From Bradyrhizobium sp. (GTDB lineage Bacteria; Pseudomonadota; Alphaproteobacteria; Rhizobiales; Xanthobacteraceae): a stretch of DNA of 60,760 nt. The stretch's first letter is position 1, and each line of letters starts with the position of its first letter. The DNA is taken from positions 1-60,760 of the forward strand of contig NZ_JAUSLT010000049.1 in the NCBI RefSeq assembly GCF_030646015.1. The letters are read 5' to 3'. Below, in pieces: positions 1 through 9,690 of the stretch. A model generated the notes under the pieces. It was given only the letters and a program-made list of their open reading frames with translations. It made no database searches and was not told the origin of the DNA. The translations under genes and the position numbers were made by a program.

Positions 1-123
1 CCCTGTCCCTCGCCGCGACGCTAGCGCATCCGCGAAACTCGGTTGCCCAACCGGCCGATATGCCATCCCAGCCCTCTCCACAGCTAGGTCGCCAGTGAAT
101 CGCAGATTCGCCTTTATGCAAAG

Positions 124-266
124 CTCTCGCTTGCGGGGGAGGTCGCGCGCAAAGCGCGCGGGTGGGGGCTCTCTCAGCGAGCAATCTCTCTCGCTCGATC
201 TTGAATCTCCTGGACTGTGCCCGCGGAGAGTCCCCCACCCCGGCCCTCCCCCGCAAGCGGGAGAGG
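124..266. repeat. Intergenic long imperfect palindrome
   Basis: Two GC-rich arms face each other: a left arm beginning CTCTCGCTTGCGGGGGAGG and a right arm ending CTCCCCCGCAAGCGGGAGAG. The left arm carries an inner hairpin of GCGCGC type. The element lies just beyond the holA stop codon and could fold on either strand, so it may act as a terminator or mRNA-stabilising structure. It resembles the elements at 7196 and 43142 in design. Nothing coding was recognised from 1 to 273, although a parB-like gene is commonly found upstream of holA in relatives. Confidence 0.7.
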
Positions 267-273
267 GGGAAGA

Positions 274-1302
274 TCATCCCCGCCGCTTGGCATTCACCGC
301 GATCGACATCAGCGCGCGTTGCGCGATCACGGCGGCCAGCGTCGACTGCTTGCGCGACTCCAGCGCGGCGGTCGCGAGCTGTTCGATGATTCCGATCAGC
401 CGCGCCGGGCTGAAATTCCGCAGTGCCACCTCGGCACTCGGCTTCCGGGAAAAATGCAGCCGCGGGAATCCGCTGTCGAGCAGCGTCGATACCGGCGTGC
501 CCTCGGCCACCGCGAGGCTGGTCTTGTGCAGCCAGGCGGCATGGCGCTGCGCGGCCGAAATGATCATGCCCGGATAGGTGCCGGCCACCATGGCCTTGGC
601 GAATTCGGTTTCCACCAGATCCGGCCTTCCCGCGAAGGCGCCGTCGACGATCGGGTCGATCTTGAGCTCGGAGGCGTCGGCGACCACCGCCATCACGTCG
701 TCGAGCGTGACCTCGCGTCCGCCGTGCGAGTACAGCGCAAGCTTCTTCAGCTCGTTGCGCGAGGCCTGGCGGTCGCCGCCGAGCAGCGACATCAGGACCG
801 CGCGGGCGTCGGCGGCGATGCTCAGATTCGAAACCCGCAGCTCGCTGTCGATCAATCGCGCGAGCGCGCCGGCGTCGTCGGCATAGCAGGCGATGGCGAC
901 CGCGGTCCTGGCGCGCTCGCAGGCCTTGCGCAGCGGCGATTCCGGCCGCAGCTCGCCGGCCTCGATCACGATGCGGCAATCCTTCAAGGGAGAATCCGCC
1001 AGGGTGTCGACGCCGCTGGCGAAATTGCGCGAGCCGGCGCGGACGCGAATGGCGCGGCGGCCGCCGAACATCGGTATGGTCATCGCTTCATCGACCAGCC
1101 GCGACGGCTCGGCCGAGAGTTCGTCGCCATCGAGCCGCACCAGCGAGAACGGATCATTGGGATCGTCGACCGCGGACGCCAGCAGCGCATCGGCGCGTTC
1201 GCGCACGAGGCCGGCATCGGGCCCGTAAAGCAGGATGATGGGACGCGCCGGGTCGGGCCGGGCGAGAAAAGCGTCGATCTCTTTTCCGCGAAGCGCGACC
1301 AC
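274..1302 (-). CDS. holA: DNA polymerase III subunit delta
   Basis: 342-residue clamp-loader delta subunit, which opens the beta sliding clamp as part of the replicative polymerase. The N-terminal region has the typical ILLYGPDAGLVRERAD segment of the delta AAA+-like fold, and the protein ends in the helical collar domain that binds the other clamp-loader subunits. The start is GTG at 1302. Length matches the family (about 340). It lies downstream of leuS and lptE on the same strand, the usual order in Rhizobiales, but a 121-nt gap holding a palindromic repeat separates it from lptE. Identification is by recognition of the overall sequence and gene order. Confidence 0.92.
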   Translation of the reverse strand: MVALRGKEIDAFLARPDPARPIILLYGPDAGLVRERADALLASAVDDPNDPFSLVRLDGDELSAEPSRLVDEAMTIPMFGGRRAIRVRAGSRNFASGVDTLADSPLKDCRIVIEAGELRPESPLRKACERARTAVAIACYADDAGALARLIDSELRVSNLSIAADARAVLMSLLGGDRQASRNELKKLALYSHGGREVTLDDVMAVVADASELKIDPIVDGAFAGRPDLVETEFAKAMVAGTYPGMIISAAQRHAAWLHKTSLAVAEGTPVSTLLDSGFPRLHFSRKPSAEVALRNFSPARLIGIIEQLATAALESRKQSTLAAVIAQRALMSIAVNAKRRG

Positions 1303-1317
1303 TACGAGATCCTTGCC

Positions 1318-1416
1318 GTCATTCCGAGACGCTCGTCTTCGCGCGGACCTGGAATCTCGATCGAATTCTGCTACTTCTGGATTCCGGGTTCGCGCTGCGC
1401 GCGCCCCGGAATGACG
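1318..1416. repeat. Palindromic repeat, CATTCCGGG family
   Basis: Begins GTCATTCC and ends GGAATGACG, with inner arms containing ATTCCGGG and CCCCGGAATG. The same terminal signature flanks elements at 27855 and 42421, making this a dispersed family. It sits between lptE and holA, inside what is otherwise a same-strand gene cluster. Confidence 0.75.
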
Positions 1417-1423
1417 AGATGGG

Positions 1424-1975
1424 TCAGGTCCCCGCGACGAAGTACGACGCCAGCCGGGTCTGGATGTTTTCCGCGATCTCGGCTGCGGCGCGATCCTCGG
1501 CGTCGCGGAAGGCGCGGGCGTGGGCGAAGCGCTGCATCTGGCCGGGAATGTCGTAGGACACCCGCGCGAACGTGGTTCCCGTCATGACCGATTTGTTGGT
1601 GGCGAGTTCGATCAGATTGTACTGGGCGTCGATGCCGTAATTCTCGCTGGATGGCAGCGCGGTGGCGGGATCGAGCATCAGCGACGAGCGACTGGTGCCG
1701 AACCGCAGCACAAGCTTGTGCGTGGGGGGCATGCCGGTGGCGTTGCCGTAGAGCTTGAACTTCAGCGCGTTGCGAATTTCGACCTGGACCCGTGCCTCGC
1801 GGGAGGCATTGGGCTTGTCGACCGGCGGGACGTCCACCCCCATCAGCTTTTCGCGCAGGCCGGGGGTGCCGTCGGTACGCTCGGCATACATCGGCTGAAA
1901 GCAGCCGGCCGTCAGCGCCGCCAGGGCGGCCACGACCAGGAGCCGAGCGGCGATGCGGGTCTTAGCCAACGACAT
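1424..1975 (-). CDS. lptE: LPS assembly lipoprotein LptE
   Basis: 183-residue outer-membrane lipoprotein that plugs the LptD barrel and delivers lipopolysaccharide to the cell surface. An N-terminal signal peptide ([15 protein letters not shown]) ends in a lipobox with cysteine near residue 25, so signal peptidase II processing is expected. The rest resembles the short LptE/RlpB fold of alphaproteobacteria. Its start codon lies inside the end of leuS (14-nt overlap), indicating translational coupling. The order leuS-lptE-holA is conserved and is the main support for the name, because LptE sequences diverge strongly. Confidence 0.88.
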   Translation of the reverse strand: MSLAKTRIAARLLVVAALAALTAGCFQPMYAERTDGTPGLREKLMGVDVPPVDKPNASREARVQVEIRNALKFKLYGNATGMPPTHKLVLRFGTSRSSLMLDPATALPSSENYGIDAQYNLIELATNKSVMTGTTFARVSYDIPGQMQRFAHARAFRDAEDRAAAEIAENIQTRLASYFVAGT

Positions 1976-4586
1976 TCACGATCCTCATGGGAACAATAAT
2001 GACCTTGCGGACGGCGTTGCCGCCGAGGGCCTGTTTTACCGCATCGAGAGCCAAAACGGCAGCCTCAATTTCCGGATTTTGGGCACCCCGTGGCACGGTG
2101 ACATCACCCCGCTTCTTGCCGTTGACCTGGACCACCAGCGTCACGCTATCTTCAACCAGCAAATCGCGTTCGATTTGGGGCCAATTCGCCTCTGAAATCA
2201 GCCCCTTCTGGCCCAAGACCGTCCAGCACTCCTCGGCCAGATGCGGCATCATGGGCGCGAACAGTTGAACAAGGATGACCGCGGCCTCCCGGACCGACCA
2301 GGCCAGATCCGGCGAAGGCTCCCCCTCGCGGCCCAGAACCTCGGCCAGCGCGTTGGTGAACTCGCGGATATGGGCGAGGCAGACGTTGAAATGCAGCTTT
2401 TCGATCCCGGTGGAGACCTTGTCCAGCGCGCCATGGGCGGCCTTCCGCAGCAGCAGCGCGTCCGCGCCGAACGCCGCCGGCCGTGCCGCCGGGGCTGATT
2501 GGGCGATCCTGGCGGATTCATTGACCAGCCGCCACAGCCGCTGCACGAAGCGCGAGGCGCCCTGCACCCGCTCGTCGCTCCAGATCACGTCGCGGTCCGG
2601 CGGCGAATCCGAAAGCATGAACCAGCGCGCCACGTCGGCGCCGTAGGTGGCGATGATGTCGTCGGGGTCGACCGTGTTGCGCTTCGACTTCGACATCTTC
2701 TCGATGGCGCCGACGGTGATGTCCTCGCCCGTGGTCAGCAGGATGGCACGCTTGCCGTTGCCGCCGGCTTCAATCCGCACTTCGGCCGGCGTGACATAGC
2801 TGCCGTCGGCCTTCTGGTAGGTCTCGTGCACCACCATGCCCTGGGTGAACATGCCGGCGAACGGCTCATCCATGCCGATATGGCCGGTGGCCTTCATGGC
2901 GCGGGTGAAGAAGCGGCTGTAGAGCAGATGCAGGATCGCATGCTCGACGCCGCCGATATACTGGTCGACCGGCATCATCCGGTTGGCGACATCAGGCGTG
3001 GTCGGTGCCTTCTCGTTCCAGGGATCGGTGAAGCGCGCGAAATACCACGATGAATCCACGAACGTGTCCATGGTGTCGGTTTCGCGCTGCGCCTTGGCCC
3101 CGCACTTCGGACAGGCGACGTGCTTCCAGGTCGGATGATGGTCGAGCGCGTTGCCGGGCTTGTCGAAGGAGACATCCTCCGGCAGCACCACCGGCAGGTC
3201 CGCATCGGGCACCGGCACCACATCGCATGTGGGGCAGTGGATCACCGGGATTGGGCAGCCCCAATAGCGCTGCCGCGAGATGCCCCAGTCGCGCAGCCGG
3301 AAGTTTACCTGCCGCTCGCCGACCGGCATGTTGCCGCGGATCTCTCCTTCGAGGCGCTTGGCGATGTCCTGCTTGGCCTGCTCGATGGTCATGCCGTCGA
3401 GAAAGCGCGAATTGATCATGCGGCCGTCGCCGTCATAGGCGGTGTCGGTGATGACGAACGTCTTCGGGTCCTGGCCTTCGGGACACACCACCGGGGTGTT
3501 GCCGAGCCCGTATTTATTGACGAAGTCGAGGTCGCGCTGGTCGTGCGCCGGGCAGCCGAAGATCGCGCCGGTGCCGTATTCCATCAGCACGAAATTGGCG
3601 ACATAGACCGGCAGCTTCCAGTCGGGATCGAACGGGTGGACTGCGCGGATGCCGGTGTCGAAACCCAGCTTCTCCTGGGTGTCGATGATCTCCTGCGCGG
3701 TGCCGTGACGCTTCGCTTCCGCGATGAACTCCGCGAGTTCTGGATTCTTCGCGGCCATCGCCTGCGCCAGCGGATGATCCGGCGCGATCGCCATGAACTT
3801 GGCGCCGAACAGCGTGTCATGCCGCGTGGTAAAAACCTTCAGCTCGGTCTCACCCGCCGGCGTCGTGGCGGGATCGAGCGCGAAGCGCACCAGCATGCCT
3901 TCGCTGCGGCCGATCCAGTTGCGCTGCATCAGCCGCACCTTGTCGGGCCAGCGGTCCAGCCCATCCAGCGCGTCGAGTAATTCCTGCGAATACTTCGTGA
4001 TCTTGAAGACCCACTGGTTCATCTCGCGCTGCTCGACCACGGCGCCGGAGCGCCAGCCGCGGCCGTCGATCACCTGCTCGTTGGCGAGCACGGTCATGTC
4101 GACCGGATCCCAGTTGATCTTGCGCTTCTCCCGCTCGGCCAGGCCGGCGCGCAGGAAGTCGTTGAACATCTTCTGCTGGTGCTTGTAGTAGCTGGGATCG
4201 CAGGTCGCGAATTCGCGTGACCAGTCCAGCGACAGCCCGATCGACCGCAGCTGCTTCTTCATCGCGGCAATGTTTTCGTAGGTCCACGCCTTCGGCGCCA
4301 CCTTGCGCTCGATCGCGGCATTCTCGGCCGGCAGGCCGAAGGCGTCCCAGCCCATCGGGTGCAGCACATTAAAACCCTTGGCCCGCATGAACCGCGCCAG
4401 CACGTCGCCCAGCGTATAGTTGCGCACATGCCCGATATGGATGCGCCCGGAGGGGTAGGGGAACATCTCGAGCACGTAGTATTTCGGCCTGGTATCGTCG
4501 TTCCTGGAGGCGAAGATCGCCTTTTCATCCCACTGGCGTTGCCAGCGCGGCTCGGTTTCGCGTGCGTTGTATCGTTCGGAGGTCAT
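1962..4586 (-). CDS. leuS: Leucyl-tRNA synthetase
   Basis: 874-residue class I aminoacyl-tRNA synthetase that charges tRNA-Leu. The HIGH signature is at residues 50-53 within [15 protein letters not shown], and the KMSKS loop ([10 protein letters not shown]) is in the C-terminal third. The intervening CP1 editing domain and a zinc-binding CPTCD/CPKCG segment are present, so hydrolytic proofreading should be intact. Length is normal for bacterial LeuRS. The ATG at 4586 gives the expected N-terminus (SERYN, then WQ..W). First gene of a leuS-lptE cluster. Confidence 0.97.
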   Translation of the reverse strand: MTSERYNARETEPRWQRQWDEKAIFASRNDDTRPKYYVLEMFPYPSGRIHIGHVRNYTLGDVLARFMRAKGFNVLHPMGWDAFGLPAENAAIERKVAPKAWTYENIAAMKKQLRSIGLSLDWSREFATCDPSYYKHQQKMFNDFLRAGLAEREKRKINWDPVDMTVLANEQVIDGRGWRSGAVVEQREMNQWVFKITKYSQELLDALDGLDRWPDKVRLMQRNWIGRSEGMLVRFALDPATTPAGETELKVFTTRHDTLFGAKFMAIAPDHPLAQAMAAKNPELAEFIAEAKRHGTAQEIIDTQEKLGFDTGIRAVHPFDPDWKLPVYVANFVLMEYGTGAIFGCPAHDQRDLDFVNKYGLGNTPVVCPEGQDPKTFVITDTAYDGDGRMINSRFLDGMTIEQAKQDIAKRLEGEIRGNMPVGERQVNFRLRDWGISRQRYWGCPIPVIHCPTCDVVPVPDADLPVVLPEDVSFDKPGNALDHHPTWKHVACPKCGAKAQRETDTMDTFVDSSWYFARFTDPWNEKAPTTPDVANRMMPVDQYIGGVEHAILHLLYSRFFTRAMKATGHIGMDEPFAGMFTQGMVVHETYQKADGSYVTPAEVRIEAGGNGKRAILLTTGEDITVGAIEKMSKSKRNTVDPDDIIATYGADVARWFMLSDSPPDRDVIWSDERVQGASRFVQRLWRLVNESARIAQSAPAARPAAFGADALLLRKAAHGALDKVSTGIEKLHFNVCLAHIREFTNALAEVLGREGEPSPDLAWSVREAAVILVQLFAPMMPHLAEECWTVLGQKGLISEANWPQIERDLLVEDSVTLVVQVNGKKRGDVTVPRGAQNPEIEAAVLALDAVKQALGGNAVRKVIIVPMRIVNVVG

Positions 4587-4698
4587 GGAATCGCTGGGCT
4601 TTTTGCAGGTCAGGGGCCGTCTCAGGGGACGGCGGACTAGGCCACAAAAGCGGCAGGGGGGTCAACGCCCCCGCGCCTCAAAGGGCTGACGGCAACCC

Positions 4699-6390
4699 TC
4701 AGCTCGCCAGCGCCATCCCGCCATCCGTCAGCCGCACGAACCCGTGCTCGACCACCGCGTTGCGGCCGCGGTGCTTGGCGGCGTAGAGGGCGGCGTCGGC
4801 GGCTTCGATCAGGTCGCCGGGCTGCTGCTTTTCGTTCGGCCTGGTGCAGGCCACGCCGACGCTGGCGGTGACGGTCAGGAAGCTCGAGGTGGAATGGGGC
4901 ATTGCGAGGTTCTGGACCGCAGCCCGCACCATCTCGCCGATTTCCAGTGCGCGCTTGGCGTCGGTGTTCGGCAGCAACAGGCAGAATTCCTCGCCGCCGT
5001 AGCGTCCGGCAAAGCCCATGGTCTCGCCGGCGACGGCGGCCAGGGTTTCGCCGAGGCGGGTCAGGCAGGCGTCGCCTTCGGGATGGCCATAAGTGTCGTT
5101 GAACAGCTTGAAGTGATCGACGTCGATCATCAGCAGCGACAGCTCGCTGTCATATTGCTGGGCCTTCATCCACTCGAAGTCGAGCCGGCTCTGGAAGCCG
5201 CGCCGGTTGGCGAGGCCGGACAGCATGTCGATCGACGCCATTACGGTGAGCCGGTCATTGGTGGCGACCAGTTCGCGTTCGCGCTTGCCGAGCTGCGCCG
5301 CCATCGCGTTGAAGGCGCGGGCCAGCGGAACGAATTCGGCCGGCAACGACTTGCGCGTGGCGCGCACCGACCATTCGCCCTGGCCGAACCGCTTCGCCAT
5401 CGCCGCCATCATCTCGATCGGCTGGATGATCAGCTTCTCGGCGGCGACCAGCGCGCCGAGCAGCACGAACAGGCAGACGAAGGCGAGTTGCAGATAGGCG
5501 GTGCGAATCTCGCCATTGATCGCCGCGGAAACCCTGGCTTCGTCGATGCTGATGATGAGGCGCGATTGCGTACCGGTGATGCGCGCGAAGTTGACGATGC
5601 GTTTCGAGCCATCGACGGCAAGGAATGAAAGCGAGCCTTCCGGCTGGTTCGAACCGATGGCCTTTTCGGCGATCGACGACAGCAGCGGCACAGTATCCAG
5701 GGGACGGCCGATCATGCCGGCCTGATCCGCCGGCGCCGCCAGCACTGTTCCGGCACTGTCGACCAGCGCAGCGGTGATGCCGGGCCGGCTGCCGAGATTG
5801 CTCATGATCTTCGACATCCAGTCGAGATTGACACCGGCCAGAACAACCGAGTCGGCGTCCGGGTTGATGGCCGATACCGGATAGGCCGCCATCACGACGG
5901 GTGTATTGGTCGGTCTGGCGAGCACAAAGTCGCTGAAGACAAAGTCGCGGCTCTCGCGCGCCTTGATGAGATAGGGCCGGTCGCTGAGATCGAGGCCGAC
6001 ATACAGGTTGTTGGTCGAACACTGGATACGTCCATCGCCGCCGGCGATCATCAGGCTGCGGATCCAGGGCAGATTGCTGGGCAGGCTGGCGCGCATGATG
6101 TCGCAACTGCGGCCGACGCCACCCTCGGAACCGCGGATATAGGCCGCGGATTTCAGAACCGTCTCGACCGACGAAATCACCTCGCGCTGCATATCGGCGC
6201 TGTGCTTGGCGAGACTGGCGAATTCAGCCGAGGCCAACGCGATCTGCTTGGCCCTCGTGTCCTCCAGCGAGCGGACCCGCTCCAGCATCAACGGCGTCAC
6301 CAGGATCAGCGCCAGCAACGCCAGCCGCGCGCGGATTCCCAGAACCTTCTTGAGTTTCACTCTTTTGCGGTTGAAACTGACCCGTGACAT
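4699..6390 (-). CDS. Membrane sensor diguanylate cyclase (HAMP-GGDEF)
   Basis: 563-residue predicted c-di-GMP synthase. TM segment 1 is around residues 22-36, a periplasmic Cache-like sensor spans about 45-290, TM segment 2 is at 297-318, followed by a HAMP linker (319-372) and a GGDEF domain from about 385. The active-site signature is GGEEF at 465-469, which is catalytically competent in the family. The allosteric RxxD inhibitory site expected just upstream is absent (residues 456-459 are ETMG), so product feedback through that site is unlikely. The ATG at 6390 was chosen because longer frames would run into the divergent yggS gene and would put 59 residues before TM1. No EAL domain. Confidence 0.88.
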   Translation of the reverse strand: MSRVSFNRKRVKLKKVLGIRARLALLALILVTPLMLERVRSLEDTRAKQIALASAEFASLAKHSADMQREVISSVETVLKSAAYIRGSEGGVGRSCDIMRASLPSNLPWIRSLMIAGGDGRIQCSTNNLYVGLDLSDRPYLIKARESRDFVFSDFVLARPTNTPVVMAAYPVSAINPDADSVVLAGVNLDWMSKIMSNLGSRPGITAALVDSAGTVLAAPADQAGMIGRPLDTVPLLSSIAEKAIGSNQPEGSLSFLAVDGSKRIVNFARITGTQSRLIISIDEARVSAAINGEIRTAYLQLAFVCLFVLLGALVAAEKLIIQPIEMMAAMAKRFGQGEWSVRATRKSLPAEFVPLARAFNAMAAQLGKRERELVATNDRLTVMASIDMLSGLANRRGFQSRLDFEWMKAQQYDSELSLLMIDVDHFKLFNDTYGHPEGDACLTRLGETLAAVAGETMGFAGRYGGEEFCLLLPNTDAKRALEIGEMVRAAVQNLAMPHSTSSFLTVTASVGVACTRPNEKQQPGDLIEAADAALYAAKHRGRNAVVEHGFVRLTDGGMALAS

Positions 6391-6496
6391 CTTAGTCCCC
6401 TGACCCCGGATGCAGGGTATAGGGAAGGGTTCAAGAAGCCTTTCCGGAACTCGGTAAAATTCGAAATAACCCGTAAATCTACCGCCAACGGATGAC

Positions 6497-7186
6497 ATGA
6501 CGCCGCAAAATCCCCTGCCGATAACCACGCATTTACCAAACGGGCTTGCCACGGTGGAGCACGACATCGCGCGCGCCTGCGAGGACGCGCGCCGCGATCG
6601 TCAATCGGTGACGCTGATCGCGGTGTCCAAGACCTTCGATGCCGATGCGATTGCGCCCGTGATCGCGGCGGGACAGCGCGTTTTTGGCGAAAATCGCGTG
6701 CAGGAGGCCAAGGCGAAGTGGCCAGGGTTAATGTCGGCTTACCCCGGCATTGCGCTGCATCTGATCGGCCCGCTGCAATCCAACAAGGCCCGGGAAGCCG
6801 TGGCGTTGTTCGACGCGATCCATTCGGTCGACCGTCCGAGCATTTGCGAAGCGTTAGCCAAGGAAATCGATTCCCAAAAGCGCCGGCCCGAATTGTTCGT
6901 TCAGCTCAATACCGGCGAGGAGCCGCAGAAGGCGGGCGTCGCCCCCGGCGACGCCGACGCCTTCATTGCCGCGTGCCGGGAAAAGTATGGTCTGTCGATC
7001 ACCGGCCTGATGTGCATTCCGCCTGTCAACGAGGCCCCGGCGCCGCATTTCGCGCTGACCGCAAAGATCGCCGCGCGCAACGGACTGACAAAACTCTCGA
7101 TGGGCATGAGCGCCGACTTCGCCATCGCGATTGCGTTCGGCGCCACCCATGTGCGGATCGGCTCGGCGATTTTCGGGACGCGGTGA
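6497..7186 (+). CDS. yggS: YggS/PLPBP family pyridoxal-phosphate homeostasis protein
   Basis: 229-residue single-domain PLP-binding protein of the YggS/PROSC family, a TIM-barrel related to alanine racemase that buffers free pyridoxal phosphate rather than catalysing a known reaction. The PLP lysine lies in AVSKTF near residue 37, and the hallmark FGENRVQE follows. Further conserved segments are HLIGPLQSNK and LSMGMSADF, the latter forming the phosphate-binding cup. Divergent from the diguanylate cyclase, with about 106 nt between starts. Length is typical. Confidence 0.93.
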   Translation: MTPQNPLPITTHLPNGLATVEHDIARACEDARRDRQSVTLIAVSKTFDADAIAPVIAAGQRVFGENRVQEAKAKWPGLMSAYPGIALHLIGPLQSNKAREAVALFDAIHSVDRPSICEALAKEIDSQKRRPELFVQLNTGEEPQKAGVAPGDADAFIAACREKYGLSITGLMCIPPVNEAPAPHFALTAKIAARNGLTKLSMGMSADFAIAIAFGATHVRIGSAIFGTR

Positions 7187-7195
7187 TGCAGTTTC

Positions 7196-7342
7196 CTTCC
7201 CTTCTCCCCTTGTGGGAGAAGGTGGCGCGAAGCGCCGGATGAGGGGTCTCTATCCGCCGGCAAGTTAGCCGTTGAGCGAACCCCTCACCCGTCCGCGATG
7301 CTGCGCATCGCGTCCACCCTCTCCCACAGGGGGAGAGGGGAA
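7196..7342. repeat. Intergenic long palindrome between convergent genes
   Basis: Left arm starts TTCCCTTCTCCCCTTGTGGG and continues with GGATGAGGGGT; right arm mirrors this with ACCCCTCACCC and ends GGGGGAGAGGGGAA. Each arm has its own small hairpin (GGCGCGAAGCGCC, and GCGATGCTGCGCATCGC). It lies between the convergent yggS and hydratase-like genes, so a bidirectional terminator role is plausible. Confidence 0.75.
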
Positions 7343-7358
7343 GAATAGCGAGCGAGGT

Positions 7359-8144
7359 CTACTCGAATCTCACCGACACTTTCCCGATCACACCGAAATC
7401 AGCCTCGAACAGATCGCCGGATTGAATCGGCAGCGGCGGGTGACAGGTGCCGGTGGTTACGACCTCGCCGGCTCGAAGCGTCACGCCGAGCTGGCGCAAT
7501 TCGTTGGCGAGCCATGTCAGCGCGATCAGGGGATCGCCAAGTACGTTCTTGCCGTGGCCAATATATTGCTTGCCGCGCAACTTGATGACCGGCTTGTGCT
7601 CGACCAGGTCGAGCGCGCGCCAGTTCGATTGGGTCGGCGCGCCGAGAACGAAGCGATGCGCGCAGGCATTGTCCGCAATGATTTGCTCGGCGCCGGCGCC
7701 GACAAAATCCGAAAAGCGCGAATCCGGAATTTCGATCGCCGGATGCAGCGTGTCGACGGCACCGAGCACCTCCTGCACGGTGTAGAGTGAGTTGCGCGGC
7801 GGCAAATTGGTTTGCATGCGAAAGGCGAATTCCGGCTCGGCGACGCGCATCTCATTGCCCGACATCGATGCCGTGCCGCCTTCCGCAATCACGGTCTCGG
7901 GCAGGATGCGCCCGGCCATCGGGCCGTCGACATTGATGTGTTTTTGCCCGGCCTCGCTGGTGGCTGCGATCTTCCAGCCGAACAGTTTTTCGCCGGAGTG
8001 GTTTTCGATGGCCGCCTGGATCGCATAGGCTTCGGCGCGGTCGCGCGGACGCAGCGAGGTTTCGAGACCCTCGAGCTTGGCGCCGGCGCGCCAATGGTCG
8101 TGCAGGATCCGTGACGCCGCTGCGATCTGGTTCTGGTCGAGCAT
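7359..8144 (-). CDS. 2-keto-4-pentenoate hydratase family protein (FAH superfamily)
   Basis: 261-residue cytosolic enzyme of the MhpD/2-oxopent-4-enoate hydratase group within the fumarylacetoacetate hydrolase superfamily. These enzymes use a divalent metal to hydrate or decarboxylate 2-oxo-alkenoates from aromatic meta-cleavage. Visible family segments are GWKIAATS, EPEFAFRM (metal-ligand glutamates) and HPAIEIPDSRF. No other aromatic-degradation gene is adjacent, so the substrate is unknown. The ATG at 8144 is preferred: an upstream TTG at 8177 would overlap the neighbouring transpeptidase gene and adds non-family residues. Probably co-transcribed with the L,D-transpeptidase upstream. Confidence 0.82.
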   Translation of the reverse strand: MLDQNQIAAASRILHDHWRAGAKLEGLETSLRPRDRAEAYAIQAAIENHSGEKLFGWKIAATSEAGQKHINVDGPMAGRILPETVIAEGGTASMSGNEMRVAEPEFAFRMQTNLPPRNSLYTVQEVLGAVDTLHPAIEIPDSRFSDFVGAGAEQIIADNACAHRFVLGAPTQSNWRALDLVEHKPVIKLRGKQYIGHGKNVLGDPLIALTWLANELRQLGVTLRAGEVVTTGTCHPPLPIQSGDLFEADFGVIGKVSVRFE

Positions 8145-8169
8145 GGTTGTTTTCCGCGGAGAGGTGAAC

Positions 8170-8739
8170 TTACTCAATCACGATCCTGGTCTCGGGTCCG
8201 ATCCGTCGCAGCAACCGCAGCATCACCGATTTCGTCATCGAGACGCATCCGGCGGTCGGTCCGAAATTGTCGCGCGCCAGATGCAGGAAGACCGCGCTGC
8301 CCCGGCCCGCGATCCGGGGCTCGGTGTTGTGATCGATCTCGACGATGAAATCATAGAGGTGATCTTCGCGCCTGAGCCGGTCGCCGCCCTGCCCGGCCTC
8401 GAGCCGCACCGGCTGATTGTAATGGCGGTCGCCGGGGTCTTCGCACCAGGCGTCTTCGGGCTGGATGGCGCGGACCGGCAGATGAGTCCGCGGCCGGGCG
8501 TGGCGGTCGGCCCGCCACCACACTTGCCGGGGCCGAAAAATGCCCCGCGGGGTGCCGCCGTCGCCCTCGCGCTTGTTGGCCAGAATGCCGCCGCGTCCCA
8601 GCGCGACCGGCATGGTCTGCCCGCCGGCCGTCAGCCAGCCCCGGCGCGGATCGCCGGCGGCGGCGTGAATCCGGATCGCGGAAAGCGGCCGATCACGCGG
8701 ACTTGTCTGATAAGTGATTGAAATATTGGACTTTCCCAT
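8170..8739 (-). CDS. YkuD-type L,D-transpeptidase family protein
   Basis: 189-residue protein with a YkuD catalytic segment near its C-terminus: FLHLAR followed by TAGCVSM, giving the conserved His and nucleophilic Cys. YkuD enzymes cross-link peptidoglycan through 3-3 linkages or attach proteins to the wall. No signal peptide or membrane segment is visible at the N-terminus, which is odd for a periplasmic enzyme. Start taken as ATG at 8739; a TTG four codons earlier is possible. It is followed closely by the hydratase-like gene and diverges from the response regulator at 8950. This short soluble subgroup is common in Rhizobiales, but its substrate is not established from sequence. Confidence 0.8.
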   Translation of the reverse strand: MGKSNISITYQTSPRDRPLSAIRIHAAAGDPRRGWLTAGGQTMPVALGRGGILANKREGDGGTPRGIFRPRQVWWRADRHARPRTHLPVRAIQPEDAWCEDPGDRHYNQPVRLEAGQGGDRLRREDHLYDFIVEIDHNTEPRIAGRGSAVFLHLARDNFGPTAGCVSMTKSVMLRLLRRIGPETRIVIE

Positions 8740-8949
8740 GCGAATCGCCAAATCCCGGTTGCCACCTTGACGGCAAATGCTCTATTTCACGCCAACCCCG
8801 ACATTCATCCTAAAGCCATCCAAATCTGGAGTAGAATGGGTTTCGGCTTGTGAATCTGTAACAGCCCCTTACCTCAATACGAACCTGACTGACGAAACTG
8901 GACTCGGCCGACGGCGCTTACGGTCGCCTGCCCCAAGAGGATTGTACCA

Positions 8950-9636
8950 ATGGCCACTGCCCGCAAGATCCTGATCGTGGATGACGACACCGATCTGCGC
9001 GATACGCTGGTGGAGCAATTGTCGCTGCACGACGAGTTCGAGGCCTCCGCCGTCGATACCGGCGCCAAGGGCGCCAGCGCCGCCAAGGCCAATTCTCCCG
9101 ATCTCGTGCTGATGGATGTCGGGCTGCCGGACACCGATGGGCGCGAAGTGGTGCGCAGCCTGCGCAAGGGTGGCTTCAAGGCCCCCATCATCATGCTCAC
9201 CGGGCACGATACCGATTCGGACACGATTTTGGGGCTGGAATCCGGCGCCAACGATTACGTGGCCAAACCGTTTCGGTTTGCGGTGTTGCTGGCGCGAATC
9301 AGGGCCCAGCTGCGCCAGCATGAGGCCAGCGAAGACGCGGTGTTTTCGGTCGGCCCCTACTCATTCCGGCCCGGCTCCAAGATGCTGACCGGCGCCAATG
9401 CCCGGAAGGTACGCCTGACCGAGAAGGAAACCGCGATCCTCCGGTTCCTGTATCGCGCCGGCCAGCTGCCGGTCTCGCGCGAGACGCTGCTGCAGGAGGT
9501 GTGGGGCTATAATTCGGGCGTCACCACCCACACCCTGGAAACCCACATCTACCGGCTGCGTCAGAAGATCGAGAAGGATGCGGCCAATCCCGAGATACTG
9601 GTAACGGAAGCCGGTGGCTACAAGCTGGTGCCGTGA
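8950..9636 (+). CDS. OmpR/PhoB-family response regulator, CenR-like
   Basis: 228-residue two-component regulator. The receiver domain has the acidic pair DDD at 11-13, phospho-acceptor D56 (LVLMDVGLP) and K106 (YVAKPF). The C-terminal winged helix (about 130-228) has the OmpR signature THTLETHIYRLRQKI and ends in TEAGGYKLVP. Start ATG is preceded by AGAGGA about 10 nt upstream. No histidine kinase gene is adjacent. The N-terminal sequence recalls the Caulobacter envelope regulator CenR, which would fit the divergent peptidoglycan enzyme, but that assignment is from memory and tentative. Confidence 0.88.
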   Translation: MATARKILIVDDDTDLRDTLVEQLSLHDEFEASAVDTGAKGASAAKANSPDLVLMDVGLPDTDGREVVRSLRKGGFKAPIIMLTGHDTDSDTILGLESGANDYVAKPFRFAVLLARIRAQLRQHEASEDAVFSVGPYSFRPGSKMLTGANARKVRLTEKETAILRFLYRAGQLPVSRETLLQEVWGYNSGVTTHTLETHIYRLRQKIEKDAANPEILVTEAGGYKLVP

Positions 9637-9690
9637 TACGATTCATCAGACGATTCGTATTTATCCGCGCATCCCGATCACCGGTTCTGC

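Noticed and set aside
4640..4690. GGGGG-loop-CCCCC hairpin after the diguanylate cyclase
   Set aside because: Stem is short and not followed by a proper U-run, so it was not called as a terminator.
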